NCBI RefSeq assembly: GCF_001832885.1
Contig: NZ_MKIQ01000028.1
Location: 124,001-188,000, forward strand
Length of the DNA stretch: 64,000 bases
Source: Floricoccus penangensis
Lineage (GTDB): Bacteria; Bacillota; Bacilli; Lactobacillales; Streptococcaceae
Direction of reading: 5' to 3'
The position numbers and the translations under genes were made by a program. The notes beneath the pieces are model-generated. The model saw nothing but the letters and a program-made list of their open reading frames with translations. It did not search any database and was not told the DNA's origin. Below, in pieces: positions 17,985 to 26,215 of the stretch; positions within the stretch are counted from its first letter, which is position 1, and the number at the start of each line of letters is the position of its first letter.

Positions 17985-18098
17985 TATAGTTGATTTAAAT
18001 ACAAATATTTTCGTCTTCCTACACTGTTGATTACACTTAATAAGTAAGCTTATAGTATAAATCGCAATGATGTATCAATCTATTTTTTAGTTACTATA
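17985..18098 (+). repeat. MITE-like repeat, copy 1 (114 bp)
   Basis: A 114-bp element with imperfect terminal inverted repeats (TATAGTTGATTTAAATA and TATAGTAACTAAAAAATA read inward) and an internal palindrome around TTACACTTAATAAGTAAGCTTAT. It resembles the 114-bp element at 23244-23357 along its whole length, and ends 2 bp from the stop codon of the neighbouring Rgg gene. No coding capacity is visible. Confidence 0.85.
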
Positions 18099-18100
18099 TA

Positions 18101-18955
18101 TTATGTTTCTAATTCATCTAGTTCTTCTCTTAATCTTTTTGCAATGGCTGGAAAATCTAATTTTTCATAAGCAATAATAATCTCTTTCATTTTTAATTTT
18201 AATTCTTCTTTGTTTGATTGAGTATCAGCAAAGCTAAACAAAAATATTTGTTTGATAAAATCAAAAACTATTTTTTCAATTGTAAATCCTTCTGATATAT
18301 TTTCTTCAACTACCCTTTGATAAAAGAGCGCTTTAACCCTTTCATCATGTTTAATCATAAAGCGATAAACATTTATTAAAATTGTTAAAAAAAGTTTCTT
18401 ATTCTGATATATATCTTTATAAAAATTAGTGCGTGAAATCATTTCTTTAGCTAAAGTATCTACTGCGTCAATTTTTAATTTTGATAGTGTATCGTTAAAA
18501 AGCAACAACTCATAAAAAGTCCAATTATCTACTGCCATCAAATAATTAATTACAAATTTTTTATCGTCATCTGATAATTTTCCTTGAAAATTTCGTATAT
18601 AGATTTGATTAATCTTATCAGTAAAGTTCGGATTATTTTTTGCGAGTTCAATATCTAACATATTTTGTAGAGCATTTACATTTTGGAATTGAGCTGCCTT
18701 AATTGCCTTGTCATAAAATTCGTGAAAAGTTGGCTGCTGATAAGCATTTGCCATATAAGAAAATTCTTCAAAGGTCATATTTAAACGATCAATCACAGAT
18801 AAAAGCCGATCAAAGGATAAAACTGTCTCCCCACGTTCAAACTTAGAGAGTTGCGCAAGAGTTACTTGCTCATTTGCCAAGTCCTTAAGTTTTAAACTAC
18901 GTGCTTTTCTGACATCTCTAAAAAACTCACCAATTTCCTCATTTGATAATCTCAT
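18101..18955 (-). CDS. Rgg/GadR/MutR family transcriptional regulator
   Basis: A 284-residue regulator with an N-terminal XRE-type helix-turn-helix (about residues 8-65: FFRDVRKARSLKLKDLANEQVTLAQLSKFERGETVLSF) and a C-terminal helical repeat domain of the kind that binds short peptide pheromones in Rgg proteins. It overlaps the end of the ANT(6)-like gene by 17 bp and is the last gene of the minus-strand unit. No short hydrophobic peptide gene was found beside it. Targets are unknown, with the linked ABC genes the obvious candidates. Confidence 0.9.
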   Translation of the reverse strand: MRLSNEEIGEFFRDVRKARSLKLKDLANEQVTLAQLSKFERGETVLSFDRLLSVIDRLNMTFEEFSYMANAYQQPTFHEFYDKAIKAAQFQNVNALQNMLDIELAKNNPNFTDKINQIYIRNFQGKLSDDDKKFVINYLMAVDNWTFYELLLFNDTLSKLKIDAVDTLAKEMISRTNFYKDIYQNKKLFLTILINVYRFMIKHDERVKALFYQRVVEENISEGFTIEKIVFDFIKQIFLFSFADTQSNKEELKLKMKEIIIAYEKLDFPAIAKRLREELDELET

Positions 18956-19802
18956 CAGTCACTCCCATGGATTGTAAATATTTGACTGGAACATCACTCA
19001 AATTAAGCAAATCATCCATTGTATAAATACTTAACTTATCAAGCTCTTTTAAATACTTAATTTCTAAGTTTTTCAATGTTCTCAATGCTGAAAATATCTT
19101 TTGCTCGCTACTCGTATCATACGACTCCTTAAGCAATCTCGCATCTTCCATATCAATAAAATCTAAAATTTTATTATTTGCTTTGCCAAGATTCCTTTCA
19201 AAACCATATTCAAAGCCAATATCCCAAGATATAAGCAAGTTCAACTCGTCTCTAACAAGATTTAATATCTCTTGACTATAAAGAAATTGTCCCCTCAGAT
19301 TCGCCTTTAATACATTATTAAATTGCCAATAAAATTCTTTAACAGAATTTTCAATTTCAAGCTGGCTTGGTTTTATAAGATAATAATCGCGAGCATTGGG
19401 AATAATTTCAGATTCAATTAATCCTTTTTTATCAAAGATAATTTTAGTTAGACTATCTTCTGTAGGATAATTTTTGAGTAAGGACATATCCATTATTTGT
19501 AAGTCTAAACGGTTACCATCTTCGTATTGAACTAAGTATGTATATCCCTCTTTATTAGGATACATAAGAGGACCAGCTTGTCCCTCACCATCAGGTTCAG
19601 TCATAATCATTATTTTTCCAAAGCGTTCAAGAAAAGAAGGATTATCACGATATTTTGCTATATCATTTGTAAAAAAAACTAAATCATAATCTTGAAATTT
19701 ATCTGGTGTGACTTCTGTGTTAACACGTGAACCATTCAAAGCTACAAGTTCAATATCTGTCGCTTCCTTATAATAATCCTCTATCTTTTCAAAAAAAGTC
19801 AT
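18939..19802 (-). CDS. ANT(6)-like aminoglycoside 6-adenylyltransferase family protein
   Basis: A 287-residue nucleotidyltransferase related to AadE/ANT(6). The nucleotide-binding NGSRVN motif (about residue 23) and the metal-binding QDYDLVFF (about residue 38) are intact, as is the RLDLQIM strand carrying a further Asp. Length agrees with the family (about 280-300). It follows the second ABC transporter by 23 bp and overlaps the Rgg gene. Chromosomal homologues do not always confer streptomycin resistance, so function should be taken as nucleotidyl transfer to an unknown acceptor. Confidence 0.85.
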   Translation of the reverse strand: MTFFEKIEDYYKEATDIELVALNGSRVNTEVTPDKFQDYDLVFFTNDIAKYRDNPSFLERFGKIMIMTEPDGEGQAGPLMYPNKEGYTYLVQYEDGNRLDLQIMDMSLLKNYPTEDSLTKIIFDKKGLIESEIIPNARDYYLIKPSQLEIENSVKEFYWQFNNVLKANLRGQFLYSQEILNLVRDELNLLISWDIGFEYGFERNLGKANNKILDFIDMEDARLLKESYDTSSEQKIFSALRTLKNLEIKYLKELDKLSIYTMDDLLNLSDVPVKYLQSMGVTDEIIK

Positions 19803-19825
19803 TTGATTGCTCCTTTAAAACCATT

Positions 19826-21406
19826 TTACCTCAACTCAATAATCTGGTCAAAATCCTTTTTGCTTTCTTCACGTAAATGGTGGGTAATCATTATAACTGT
19901 CTTATCTTTCATCTTAAGAATTGTATCTTCAACCTTCCTTGCATTTTCCTTATCTAAACTACTTGTACCTTCGTCAATTAAGAAGATATTACGGTTAAAA
20001 AGTAATGCTCTTGCTAGTGATAGTCTTTGAGCTTGCCCACCAGATAAATCTCCTGTATCTTTAAGAATTGTATCATAGCCATCTTCGAGATTGTTAATGT
20101 AATCAGATATTTGAGCTTTCTCAGTGGCTTCTTTAATTTCTTGATCAGTAAATTCTAATCCCAAAGTTAAATTATTTCTCACCGTGTCTGAAAATATATG
20201 ACTAGATTGATCTACTATTGAAATATTATTGTGTAGACTTGAAACATTTAACTCACTATATAGATCATTGTCAAAATTCAAATTCCCTTGGTACTTTCTT
20301 AAGTCTCCTATCAAAAGTTTCAAGAGCGTAGTCTTTCCTGATCCACTTGCTCCTATTAGTGCGTATTTTTTGCCTTTAGAAAAAGTAAATGAAGGGTAAG
20401 TAATAGTTGATTTGTCGTTGTATTTGTAAGTCAGATTATTGGAGCTTATAAGATTATCAAAGTCTTTAGATATACCTGAATCATCTCTTTCAATGACTGG
20501 ATATTTATCAAGGATATTACCATTAGCTTTTGCGCGTGAATATGCTCCTACCATTATTTGAATACTATTGTAGAGTGAGCCTGATAGGTTTCCGCCAGTC
20601 ATAATTGCTCCAACGGTCAATGAGCCTGATAAAATGTAGTAACCTGTCATTCCAATAATCGTCATTTGAGCTATGATATTAAGGAATAAAATCAGAACCA
20701 TCATTGCTGCTTGAACCTTGGCTTGTTTAACTTTTGAATCTTTCAATTCCTCATACTTGTTTTTAATTTTTTCAATTAAAAGTACAGTCCTTTCATTATG
20801 AAATAATAAGTCAAAACCAGTTAGGTAGTTATTAGAAATTGAAGTAAATGACTCATTTTTTTCAGAAATATTTTCTACAGCCTTTCTCATTTTCTTATCA
20901 AAAATACTTGGAGCTACCGCCATGATTATACCCAAGATAATTGCAGTAATCGTGATCGTCCAATTAAGCTGTGTCAAGGCAGCAACTGTAAGGATTATAG
21001 CAACTATATTTTCAATAATACTATAGTAATTTTTAAATCCTTCTGCCTCGACCATGGCCAGATCATTCGTAAGCCATGAAACATACTCTTCCGATTTATG
21101 CGAATGAAATTGCTCGTAATCCATATTGGATACACTAGTCAAGATGTCTTCCCTAATATCATTTACCTGTCTTTGAGTAAGATCAGCTTGCAACACTTGT
21201 GCTAGATTTCCAACAATAATCATAACTATAAACAAAACTCCCATAATAATTACAATCTTGATAAAGTCTTCTTGCTTATGATTAGATAGAAAATTCATCA
21301 TAGGTATTAATAATAAACTGGTAATTGTATTAATACCTGTTTGAATCACCAAAAGTACTATTAGCAATAAGTTCAGTCCTTTGTGTTTTAGAAAATATTT
21401 TTTCAT
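19826..21406 (-). CDS. ABC transporter, fused permease and ATPase (paralogue B)
   Basis: A 526-residue type I exporter half-transporter. About six membrane helices occupy residues 1-290 and the ATPase follows, with Walker A GASGSGKTT, signature LSGGQAQRLSLARAL, Walker B RNIFLIDEGTSSLD and H-loop ITHHLRE. All catalytic residues including the Walker B Glu are present. It is a paralogue of the next gene and the two probably form a heterodimer. It is followed by the ANT(6)-like and Rgg genes in the same direction. Confidence 0.93.
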   Translation of the reverse strand: MKKYFLKHKGLNLLLIVLLVIQTGINTITSLLLIPMMNFLSNHKQEDFIKIVIIMGVLFIVMIIVGNLAQVLQADLTQRQVNDIREDILTSVSNMDYEQFHSHKSEEYVSWLTNDLAMVEAEGFKNYYSIIENIVAIILTVAALTQLNWTITITAIILGIIMAVAPSIFDKKMRKAVENISEKNESFTSISNNYLTGFDLLFHNERTVLLIEKIKNKYEELKDSKVKQAKVQAAMMVLILFLNIIAQMTIIGMTGYYILSGSLTVGAIMTGGNLSGSLYNSIQIMVGAYSRAKANGNILDKYPVIERDDSGISKDFDNLISSNNLTYKYNDKSTITYPSFTFSKGKKYALIGASGSGKTTLLKLLIGDLRKYQGNLNFDNDLYSELNVSSLHNNISIVDQSSHIFSDTVRNNLTLGLEFTDQEIKEATEKAQISDYINNLEDGYDTILKDTGDLSGGQAQRLSLARALLFNRNIFLIDEGTSSLDKENARKVEDTILKMKDKTVIMITHHLREESKKDFDQIIELR

Positions 21407-21460
21407 GTCTTTCTCCTATCATCGCTTGATAGACATAGTATAGACTACAAAATTAACTAA

Positions 21461-21494
21461 AAAGGAAAATTATCATATTTAATAATTTTCCTTT
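21461..21494 (-). terminator. Terminator between the two ABC genes
   Basis: A 13-bp stem (AAAGGAAAATTAT at 21461-21473 with ATAATTTTCCTTT at 21482-21494) is followed on the minus strand by a T-rich run. It may limit read-through from the upstream ABC gene. Confidence 0.75.
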
Positions 21495-21532
21495 AATTTC
21501 TTACTGTTTTTATTGAATATCGTGATTTTTAA

Positions 21533-23113
21533 CTAAGAAAGCTCAATAACCTCATCAAAATCTTTCTTACTTTCCTCACGTAGATGATGAGTAATCATGA
21601 TAACTGTCTTATCTTTCATCTTAAGAATTGTATCTTCTACTTTTCTTGCATTTTCCTTATCTAAACTACTTGTACCTTCGTCAATTAAGAAAATATTACG
21701 GTTAAAAAGTAATGCCCTTGCTAACGATATTCTTTGAGCTTGACCGCCAGATAAATCTCCCGTGTCTTTAAGAATGGTTTCATAACCGTTTTCTAAACTC
21801 TCAATATAATCTGTAATTTGAGCTTTATCAGTGGCTTCTCTAATCTCTTGATCAGTAAATTCTAATCCCAAAGTTAAATTATTTCTCACTGTGTCAGAAA
21901 ATATATGACTAGATTGGTCTACTATTGAAATATTATTGTGTAAACTTGAAACATCTAACTCACTATATGAATCATTATCAAAGTTTAAATTTCCTTGGTA
22001 CTTTCTTAAATCTCCTATCAGAAGTTTAAAAAGTGTAGATTTCCCTGATCCACTTGATCCTATTAGTGCGTATTTTTTGCCTTTAGAAAAAGTAAATGAT
22101 GGGTAAGTGATAGTTGATTTGTCATTGTATTTGAAAGTCAGATTTTTGGAACTTATAATATTATCAAAGTCTTTTGAAATGCCTAAATCATCTCTTTCGA
22201 CAACTGGATACTTATCAAGGATATTACCATTAGCTTTTGCGCGTGAATATGCAGAAATCATTGATTGAATATTGTTGTAGAAGGTTGATGATAGGTTGCT
22301 AACTGTCATAAATGCTCCTAATGCAAGACTTCCTTGGATTATGTAGTATCCTGTAAAACTAAGAGTTGATAGCTGTGCAAAAACATTTAAAGATAACACA
22401 GATGCCATCATACTTGCCTGAACTTTAGATTGGTTAATTTTAGCTTTCTTAAGTTTTTCATACACCTTTCTTATCCTAGTTATAATTACTAATGTCCTAC
22501 CGTTATGAAAAAGAAGATCAAAGCCTGTAAGATAATTATTCGATATAAAAGTAAATTCTTCATTTTCTTCAGAAATTTTCGATACCGCTTTTTTCATTTT
22601 TTTGTTATAAATATTTGGTACTATTGCCATAATAGTTCCAAGAACAAAAACCGAACTTAAAACTATTAAATTTAACTGAGCAAATGCAAATAAAGTTAAT
22701 ATTATTTCTATAATACATTCAATAATAATATAATAATTATCAAAAACTTCCGTCTCTATCATGTTCATATCATTAGTTATCCAAGATACATAATCTTCAG
22801 CCTTTCTAGAATGAAACTCTTGGTAATCCATATTAGATATATTAACTAAAATATCATTTCTAATATCATTAATTTGTATTTGTGTAATATTTGCTTGCAA
22901 TATGATTTTAAAAAAATTAGCAATAATCCATATTAAATATAATAATCCTAAAACTACAATTAACTTGAAAAACTTCAAACTTTCCCCACTTTTTAATGCT
23001 GATGTTAAAGGAATTATTAGTAGACTTGCTGATGTCTGCATAGTGGCAATAACAATTATAATTGTTAATAACAGTATATTTAGTCCCTTATGCTTTAAAA
23101 TATATTTTTTCAT
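21533..23113 (-). CDS. ABC transporter, fused permease and ATPase (paralogue A)
   Basis: A 526-residue half-transporter with the same architecture as the next gene: membrane domain to about residue 290, then Walker A GSSGSGKST, LSGGQAQRISLARAL, Walker B RNIFLIDEGTSSLD and ITHHLRE. The ATG at 23113 is preferred because GGAG lies seven bases upstream and it makes the protein the same length as its paralogue; an ATG four codons earlier lacks such spacing. The ATPase halves of the two genes are nearly the same while the membrane halves have diverged, suggesting duplication followed by gene conversion or selection on the transport domain. Confidence 0.93.
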   Translation of the reverse strand: MKKYILKHKGLNILLLTIIIVIATMQTSASLLIIPLTSALKSGESLKFFKLIVVLGLLYLIWIIANFFKIILQANITQIQINDIRNDILVNISNMDYQEFHSRKAEDYVSWITNDMNMIETEVFDNYYIIIECIIEIILTLFAFAQLNLIVLSSVFVLGTIMAIVPNIYNKKMKKAVSKISEENEEFTFISNNYLTGFDLLFHNGRTLVIITRIRKVYEKLKKAKINQSKVQASMMASVLSLNVFAQLSTLSFTGYYIIQGSLALGAFMTVSNLSSTFYNNIQSMISAYSRAKANGNILDKYPVVERDDLGISKDFDNIISSKNLTFKYNDKSTITYPSFTFSKGKKYALIGSSGSGKSTLFKLLIGDLRKYQGNLNFDNDSYSELDVSSLHNNISIVDQSSHIFSDTVRNNLTLGLEFTDQEIREATDKAQITDYIESLENGYETILKDTGDLSGGQAQRISLARALLFNRNIFLIDEGTSSLDKENARKVEDTILKMKDKTVIMITHHLREESKKDFDEVIELS

Positions 23114-23173
23114 TCTATACTCCATTCCTATTTTTTTATAAATAAAGTATAGGGTATGTGAATATAAAAAAGA

Positions 23174-23197
23174 GAAAATATCATATATGATATTTTC
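23174..23197 (-). terminator. Terminator after the Rgg-like gene
   Basis: A perfect 24-bp palindrome (half-site GAAAATATCATA) followed on the minus strand by CTCTTTTTTA. It lies downstream of the Rgg gene and its adjoining repeat element. Confidence 0.75.
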
Positions 23198-23243
23198 CCT
23201 AGATCTTTAACTTAAAAAACTACAATTTAGACTTTTTTCTTAA

Positions 23244-23357
23244 TATAGTTGATTAAAATAGAAATACCTTTTTTTCTACCCTGTCGATTACACTTAAATA
23301 AGCAAGCTTATTAGTGTGAGTCGCAACGATGTATTAGTCTATTTTTAAGTGACTATA
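23244..23357 (+). repeat. MITE-like repeat, copy 2 (114 bp)
   Basis: Same length and orientation as copy 1, with ends TATAGTTGATTAAAATAGA and TATAGTCACTTAAAAATAGA reading inward, and the internal palindrome around TTACACTTAAATAAGCAAGC. Its right end is 4 bp from the stop codon of the Rgg-like gene that follows on the minus strand. The terminal TATA is compatible with a TA target duplication. Confidence 0.85.
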
Positions 23358-23361
23358 AATC

Positions 23362-24282
23362 CTAATCTGAATTATCATAAGGATTACCTCCACCTTTTGA
23401 ATAATGATTAATTATATTTTTTAAATCGTATTCCAGTTGAGAAGAAAATTCATGTAATCCCAACTCTTCAAGATTTCCTATAATTTTCTTAATTTTCACA
23501 AGACCGTCCTGCGACTCATTAAAAACATAATCTTCTATTGCTTTAGAGCAGTCAAAAGAGATTTTCTCATAAAGGTAATTTGAATTACTTGGAAGTATCT
23601 CCTTTATTTTTTTCCTAAAAAATCTAGAAGTATCCTTATTACCAGTATGAATCATTACATTATAAATATTTAATAAACAAATGAGGACTGTCTTCTTATT
23701 TTCTAAAATATCTTGGTAAAAAGAATTTCTAAATATCATTTCTCTAGCTAATACATTGACAGTATCAATACTTATAAAATATATTATTTCATTGAACAAA
23801 TATACCTCATAATTTGTCCACTCATCAATAGACATAAGATAATCCGCAACATACTTTGCATCTTGTCGATTTACCTTATAATCAGTTTTCAAAAACCAGT
23901 TTAATTTCCACAGATGAGATTCAACTAGTACTCTTTTTATTCTATCATCAGTAGTTGCATTTTCAACTAAAAATAATTGTTCTTTCATTTTCAATAGATG
24001 AAATTCATCTTTTCGATCATATGCATTTTCAATCTCCATAATGAAACTTTGAAAATTATTTAATTCATATCCGTTCATCGCATAGGCAAACTCTTCTATG
24101 CTCATATTTAGTGAATCAATTACTGAGAAAAGCCTATCAAAAGTCAGGTTAGAAATACCACGTTCAAATTTTGATAGTTGAGCTGCTGTTATATTTTGAT
24201 CAGATATATCTTTTAAAGTTAATTTCCTTGCTTTCCGTATTTCCCTGAAAAAAATCCCAAGTTCTTCATTCGTCATCTTCAT
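23362..24282 (-). CDS. Rgg/MutR family transcriptional regulator
   Basis: A 306-residue Rgg-like protein starting MKMTNEELGIFFREIRKARKLTLKDI, with an XRE helix-turn-helix in the first 65 residues and a helical peptide-binding-type domain beyond. It is closely related to the gene directly upstream, which it overlaps by 17 bp (ATG AAG ATG ACG AAT GA shared with the previous stop). It is the last of a tandem array of three such genes and ends in a Gly-rich, polar tail (YSKGGGNPYDNSD). Confidence 0.9.
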   Translation of the reverse strand: MKMTNEELGIFFREIRKARKLTLKDISDQNITAAQLSKFERGISNLTFDRLFSVIDSLNMSIEEFAYAMNGYELNNFQSFIMEIENAYDRKDEFHLLKMKEQLFLVENATTDDRIKRVLVESHLWKLNWFLKTDYKVNRQDAKYVADYLMSIDEWTNYEVYLFNEIIYFISIDTVNVLAREMIFRNSFYQDILENKKTVLICLLNIYNVMIHTGNKDTSRFFRKKIKEILPSNSNYLYEKISFDCSKAIEDYVFNESQDGLVKIKKIIGNLEELGLHEFSSQLEYDLKNIINHYSKGGGNPYDNSD

Positions 24283-25186
24283 TGATCTGCTCCTTTAAAG
24301 GATATTTTTTTAAAATCAAATCATATTCAAATTGTAAGTGAGATGAAGTCCCATTAAGTTTTAATATTTTCACACCCGAAATTATTTTTTCCATTTCCTC
24401 CAGTGCTTGAAGTGATTGATTAATAATATAATCTTCCATACAAGTTGCAAAATCAAAGAATATCTTACAAGATATAAACTCTGATTCTGATGAACTAGAT
24501 AAAATTTCTTCTATTTTTTTCCTATAAAAATGATAGCTATTATCCTTATTGAGAATCATCAAACAATATATATTGCATAGACAACTGAAAATAGCTTCTT
24601 TGTTCTCATGTATATCTTGATAATATGTATCACGAAAAATCATATCTTTTGCCAAGGTATTTATTGTCTCTATATTAATGAAATACATAATTTGATTAAG
24701 TAGTAATACTTCATAGTTAGTCCATATATCCACCGACATCAAATAATCTGCTACAAAATCCGCATCTTCTTTAGAAACTTTATATTCGCTTCCGATAAAA
24801 CGGTTTAAATTTCTTAGATATGTGTCAATTAAAATTTTTTTCATTCTCTCGTCAGTTGTTGGATTTTCAATTGATGAATATTTTTCTCTTAATTGTAATA
24901 AGTAATTATCATTTTTTCTTCCTTGAGCATCATTTAGCTTACTTATGAAAGTCTGAAAGTCATTTAATTCATAACCATTCATTGCATATGCAAATTCTTC
25001 AATACTCATATTTAAGGCATTAATTACAGAAAAAAGTCTATCAAATGATAAAGCACTTTCTCCACGTTCAAACTTAGATAGTTGAGCAGCTGTTACAGTA
25101 TCAGAGGCTACATCATTTAATGTCAGCTTGCGAGCTTTTCTAATTTCCCTAAAAAATAACCCTAGTTCTTCATTTGTCATTTTCAT
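24266..25186 (-). CDS. Rgg/MutR family transcriptional regulator
   Basis: A 306-residue paralogue of the adjacent regulators, beginning MKMTNEELGLFFREIRKARKLTLNDVASDTVTAAQLSKFERGESALSFDRLFSVI. The same domain layout applies: DNA-binding N-terminus, then TPR-like helical repeats containing the family's VADYLMSVDIWTNYEVLLLNQI segment. It overlaps the preceding pseudogene by 17 bp, at the same place in the gene as the next overlap. This suggests the array arose by unit duplication. Confidence 0.9.
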   Translation of the reverse strand: MKMTNEELGLFFREIRKARKLTLNDVASDTVTAAQLSKFERGESALSFDRLFSVINALNMSIEEFAYAMNGYELNDFQTFISKLNDAQGRKNDNYLLQLREKYSSIENPTTDERMKKILIDTYLRNLNRFIGSEYKVSKEDADFVADYLMSVDIWTNYEVLLLNQIMYFINIETINTLAKDMIFRDTYYQDIHENKEAIFSCLCNIYCLMILNKDNSYHFYRKKIEEILSSSSESEFISCKIFFDFATCMEDYIINQSLQALEEMEKIISGVKILKLNGTSSHLQFEYDLILKKYPLKEQINEDDE

Positions 25187-26086
25187 ATATTGTCGTTTTC
25201 TCCTGTAATTGTGCTAACAAATTATCATACTGTGATTTAAGATGTGAAGAAATTTTAAATAATTCCAACTTACTTGTATAGTCTATAATATTTTCCATTT
25301 TATAAAGACCATCTTGCGAGTTATTGAATGTATAATCTTCAAAAGCGCTAGCAAAATTAAAATATATTTTTTCTTCTACAAGTCCAGAATAATCACTGAG
25401 CATTTCAGAAATCCTATTTTTAAAGAACCTACAACTTTGTCTATCCGACCCTAAAATCATTCTACAGTATATATTTATCAAAATAACTATACTAAATTGC
25501 TTATTATTTAAAATGCCATAATAAAAGGAATCGCGACATATAAGTTCCTTTACTAATGTTTTAACTGTTTCAATGTTCATCATCCACATAATCTCACTAA
25601 AAAGAACCATATCATACATAGTCCACTCATAAATAGACATTAAATAATCTGCAACAAAACGAATATCATCAGCTTCAATTTGAAAAGTTTCTTTTGAATA
25701 CTTATTTAATTTGTAAAGAGTAGTTGATACAAATATTTTTTTATTCTATCATCACTAGTAAGATTTTCAAAATTACGATACTCTTCAAACATTTTTTATA
25801 ACCGACTGATATCTCTTTGATCATATGCTTCAGATATTTGAAGTCCGTATTAGGTCAATTCATCATTTTCATAACCATTAATAGCATAGGAAAATTCCTC
25901 AATTGTTAAATGTAAATGATCAATAATATGAAATAAGCGATCAAAAGAAAGAACCGTTTTACCACGTTTGAATTTTGATAATTGAGCAACAGTAATATTA
26001 TCCGATGCAATATCATTTAAAGTTAACTTGCGTACTTTGCTACTATCTCTGAAAAAAGATCCTATCTCTTCATTTGTCATTTTCAT
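25170..26086 (-). pseudogene. Broken Rgg/MutR family regulator
   Basis: Fourth Rgg-like gene, disrupted. An intact N-terminal part (from ATG 26086, MKMTNEEIGSFFRDSSKVRKLTLNDIASDNITVAQLSKFKRGKTVLSF) ends at an in-frame TAA at 25850-25852. Reading on gives Rgg-like sequence interrupted by a second TAA at 25796-25798 and a frameshift in a seven-base homopolymer at 25736-25742. After that shift the frame continues as KIFVSTTLYKLNKYSKETF and then VADYLMSIYEWTMYDMVLFSEI to the stop at 25170. Three separate lesions argue against sequencing error as the sole cause. The N-terminal fragment could still produce a short DNA-binding peptide. Confidence 0.88.
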
Positions 26087-26187
26087 AATAAATCTCCAAT
26101 GTCTTTTCATAATTTTATCACAAATATTTAATGACTGATAGTTAATATTAATCAGAATATATTGAAAATTATTTTTTCCATCAAAAA

Positions 26188-26206
26188 AACCAACCCAAGG
26201 TTGGTT
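26188..26206 (-). terminator. Terminator after the aquaglyceroporin gene
   Basis: AACCAACC (26188-26195) pairs with GGTTGGTT (26199-26206); on the minus strand a seven-T run follows. Confidence 0.88.
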
Positions 26207-26215
26207 GATTTAATA

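Noticed and set aside
18939-19802. Proven streptomycin resistance gene
   Set aside because: Motifs support an ANT(6)-type nucleotidyltransferase, but chromosomal homologues may have other substrates, so resistance is not claimed.
17938-26215. Short hydrophobic peptide (SHP) gene for the Rgg regulators
   Set aside because: The intergenic regions are filled by the repeats and terminators, and I found no short ORF with a ribosome binding site and hydrophobic C-terminus.
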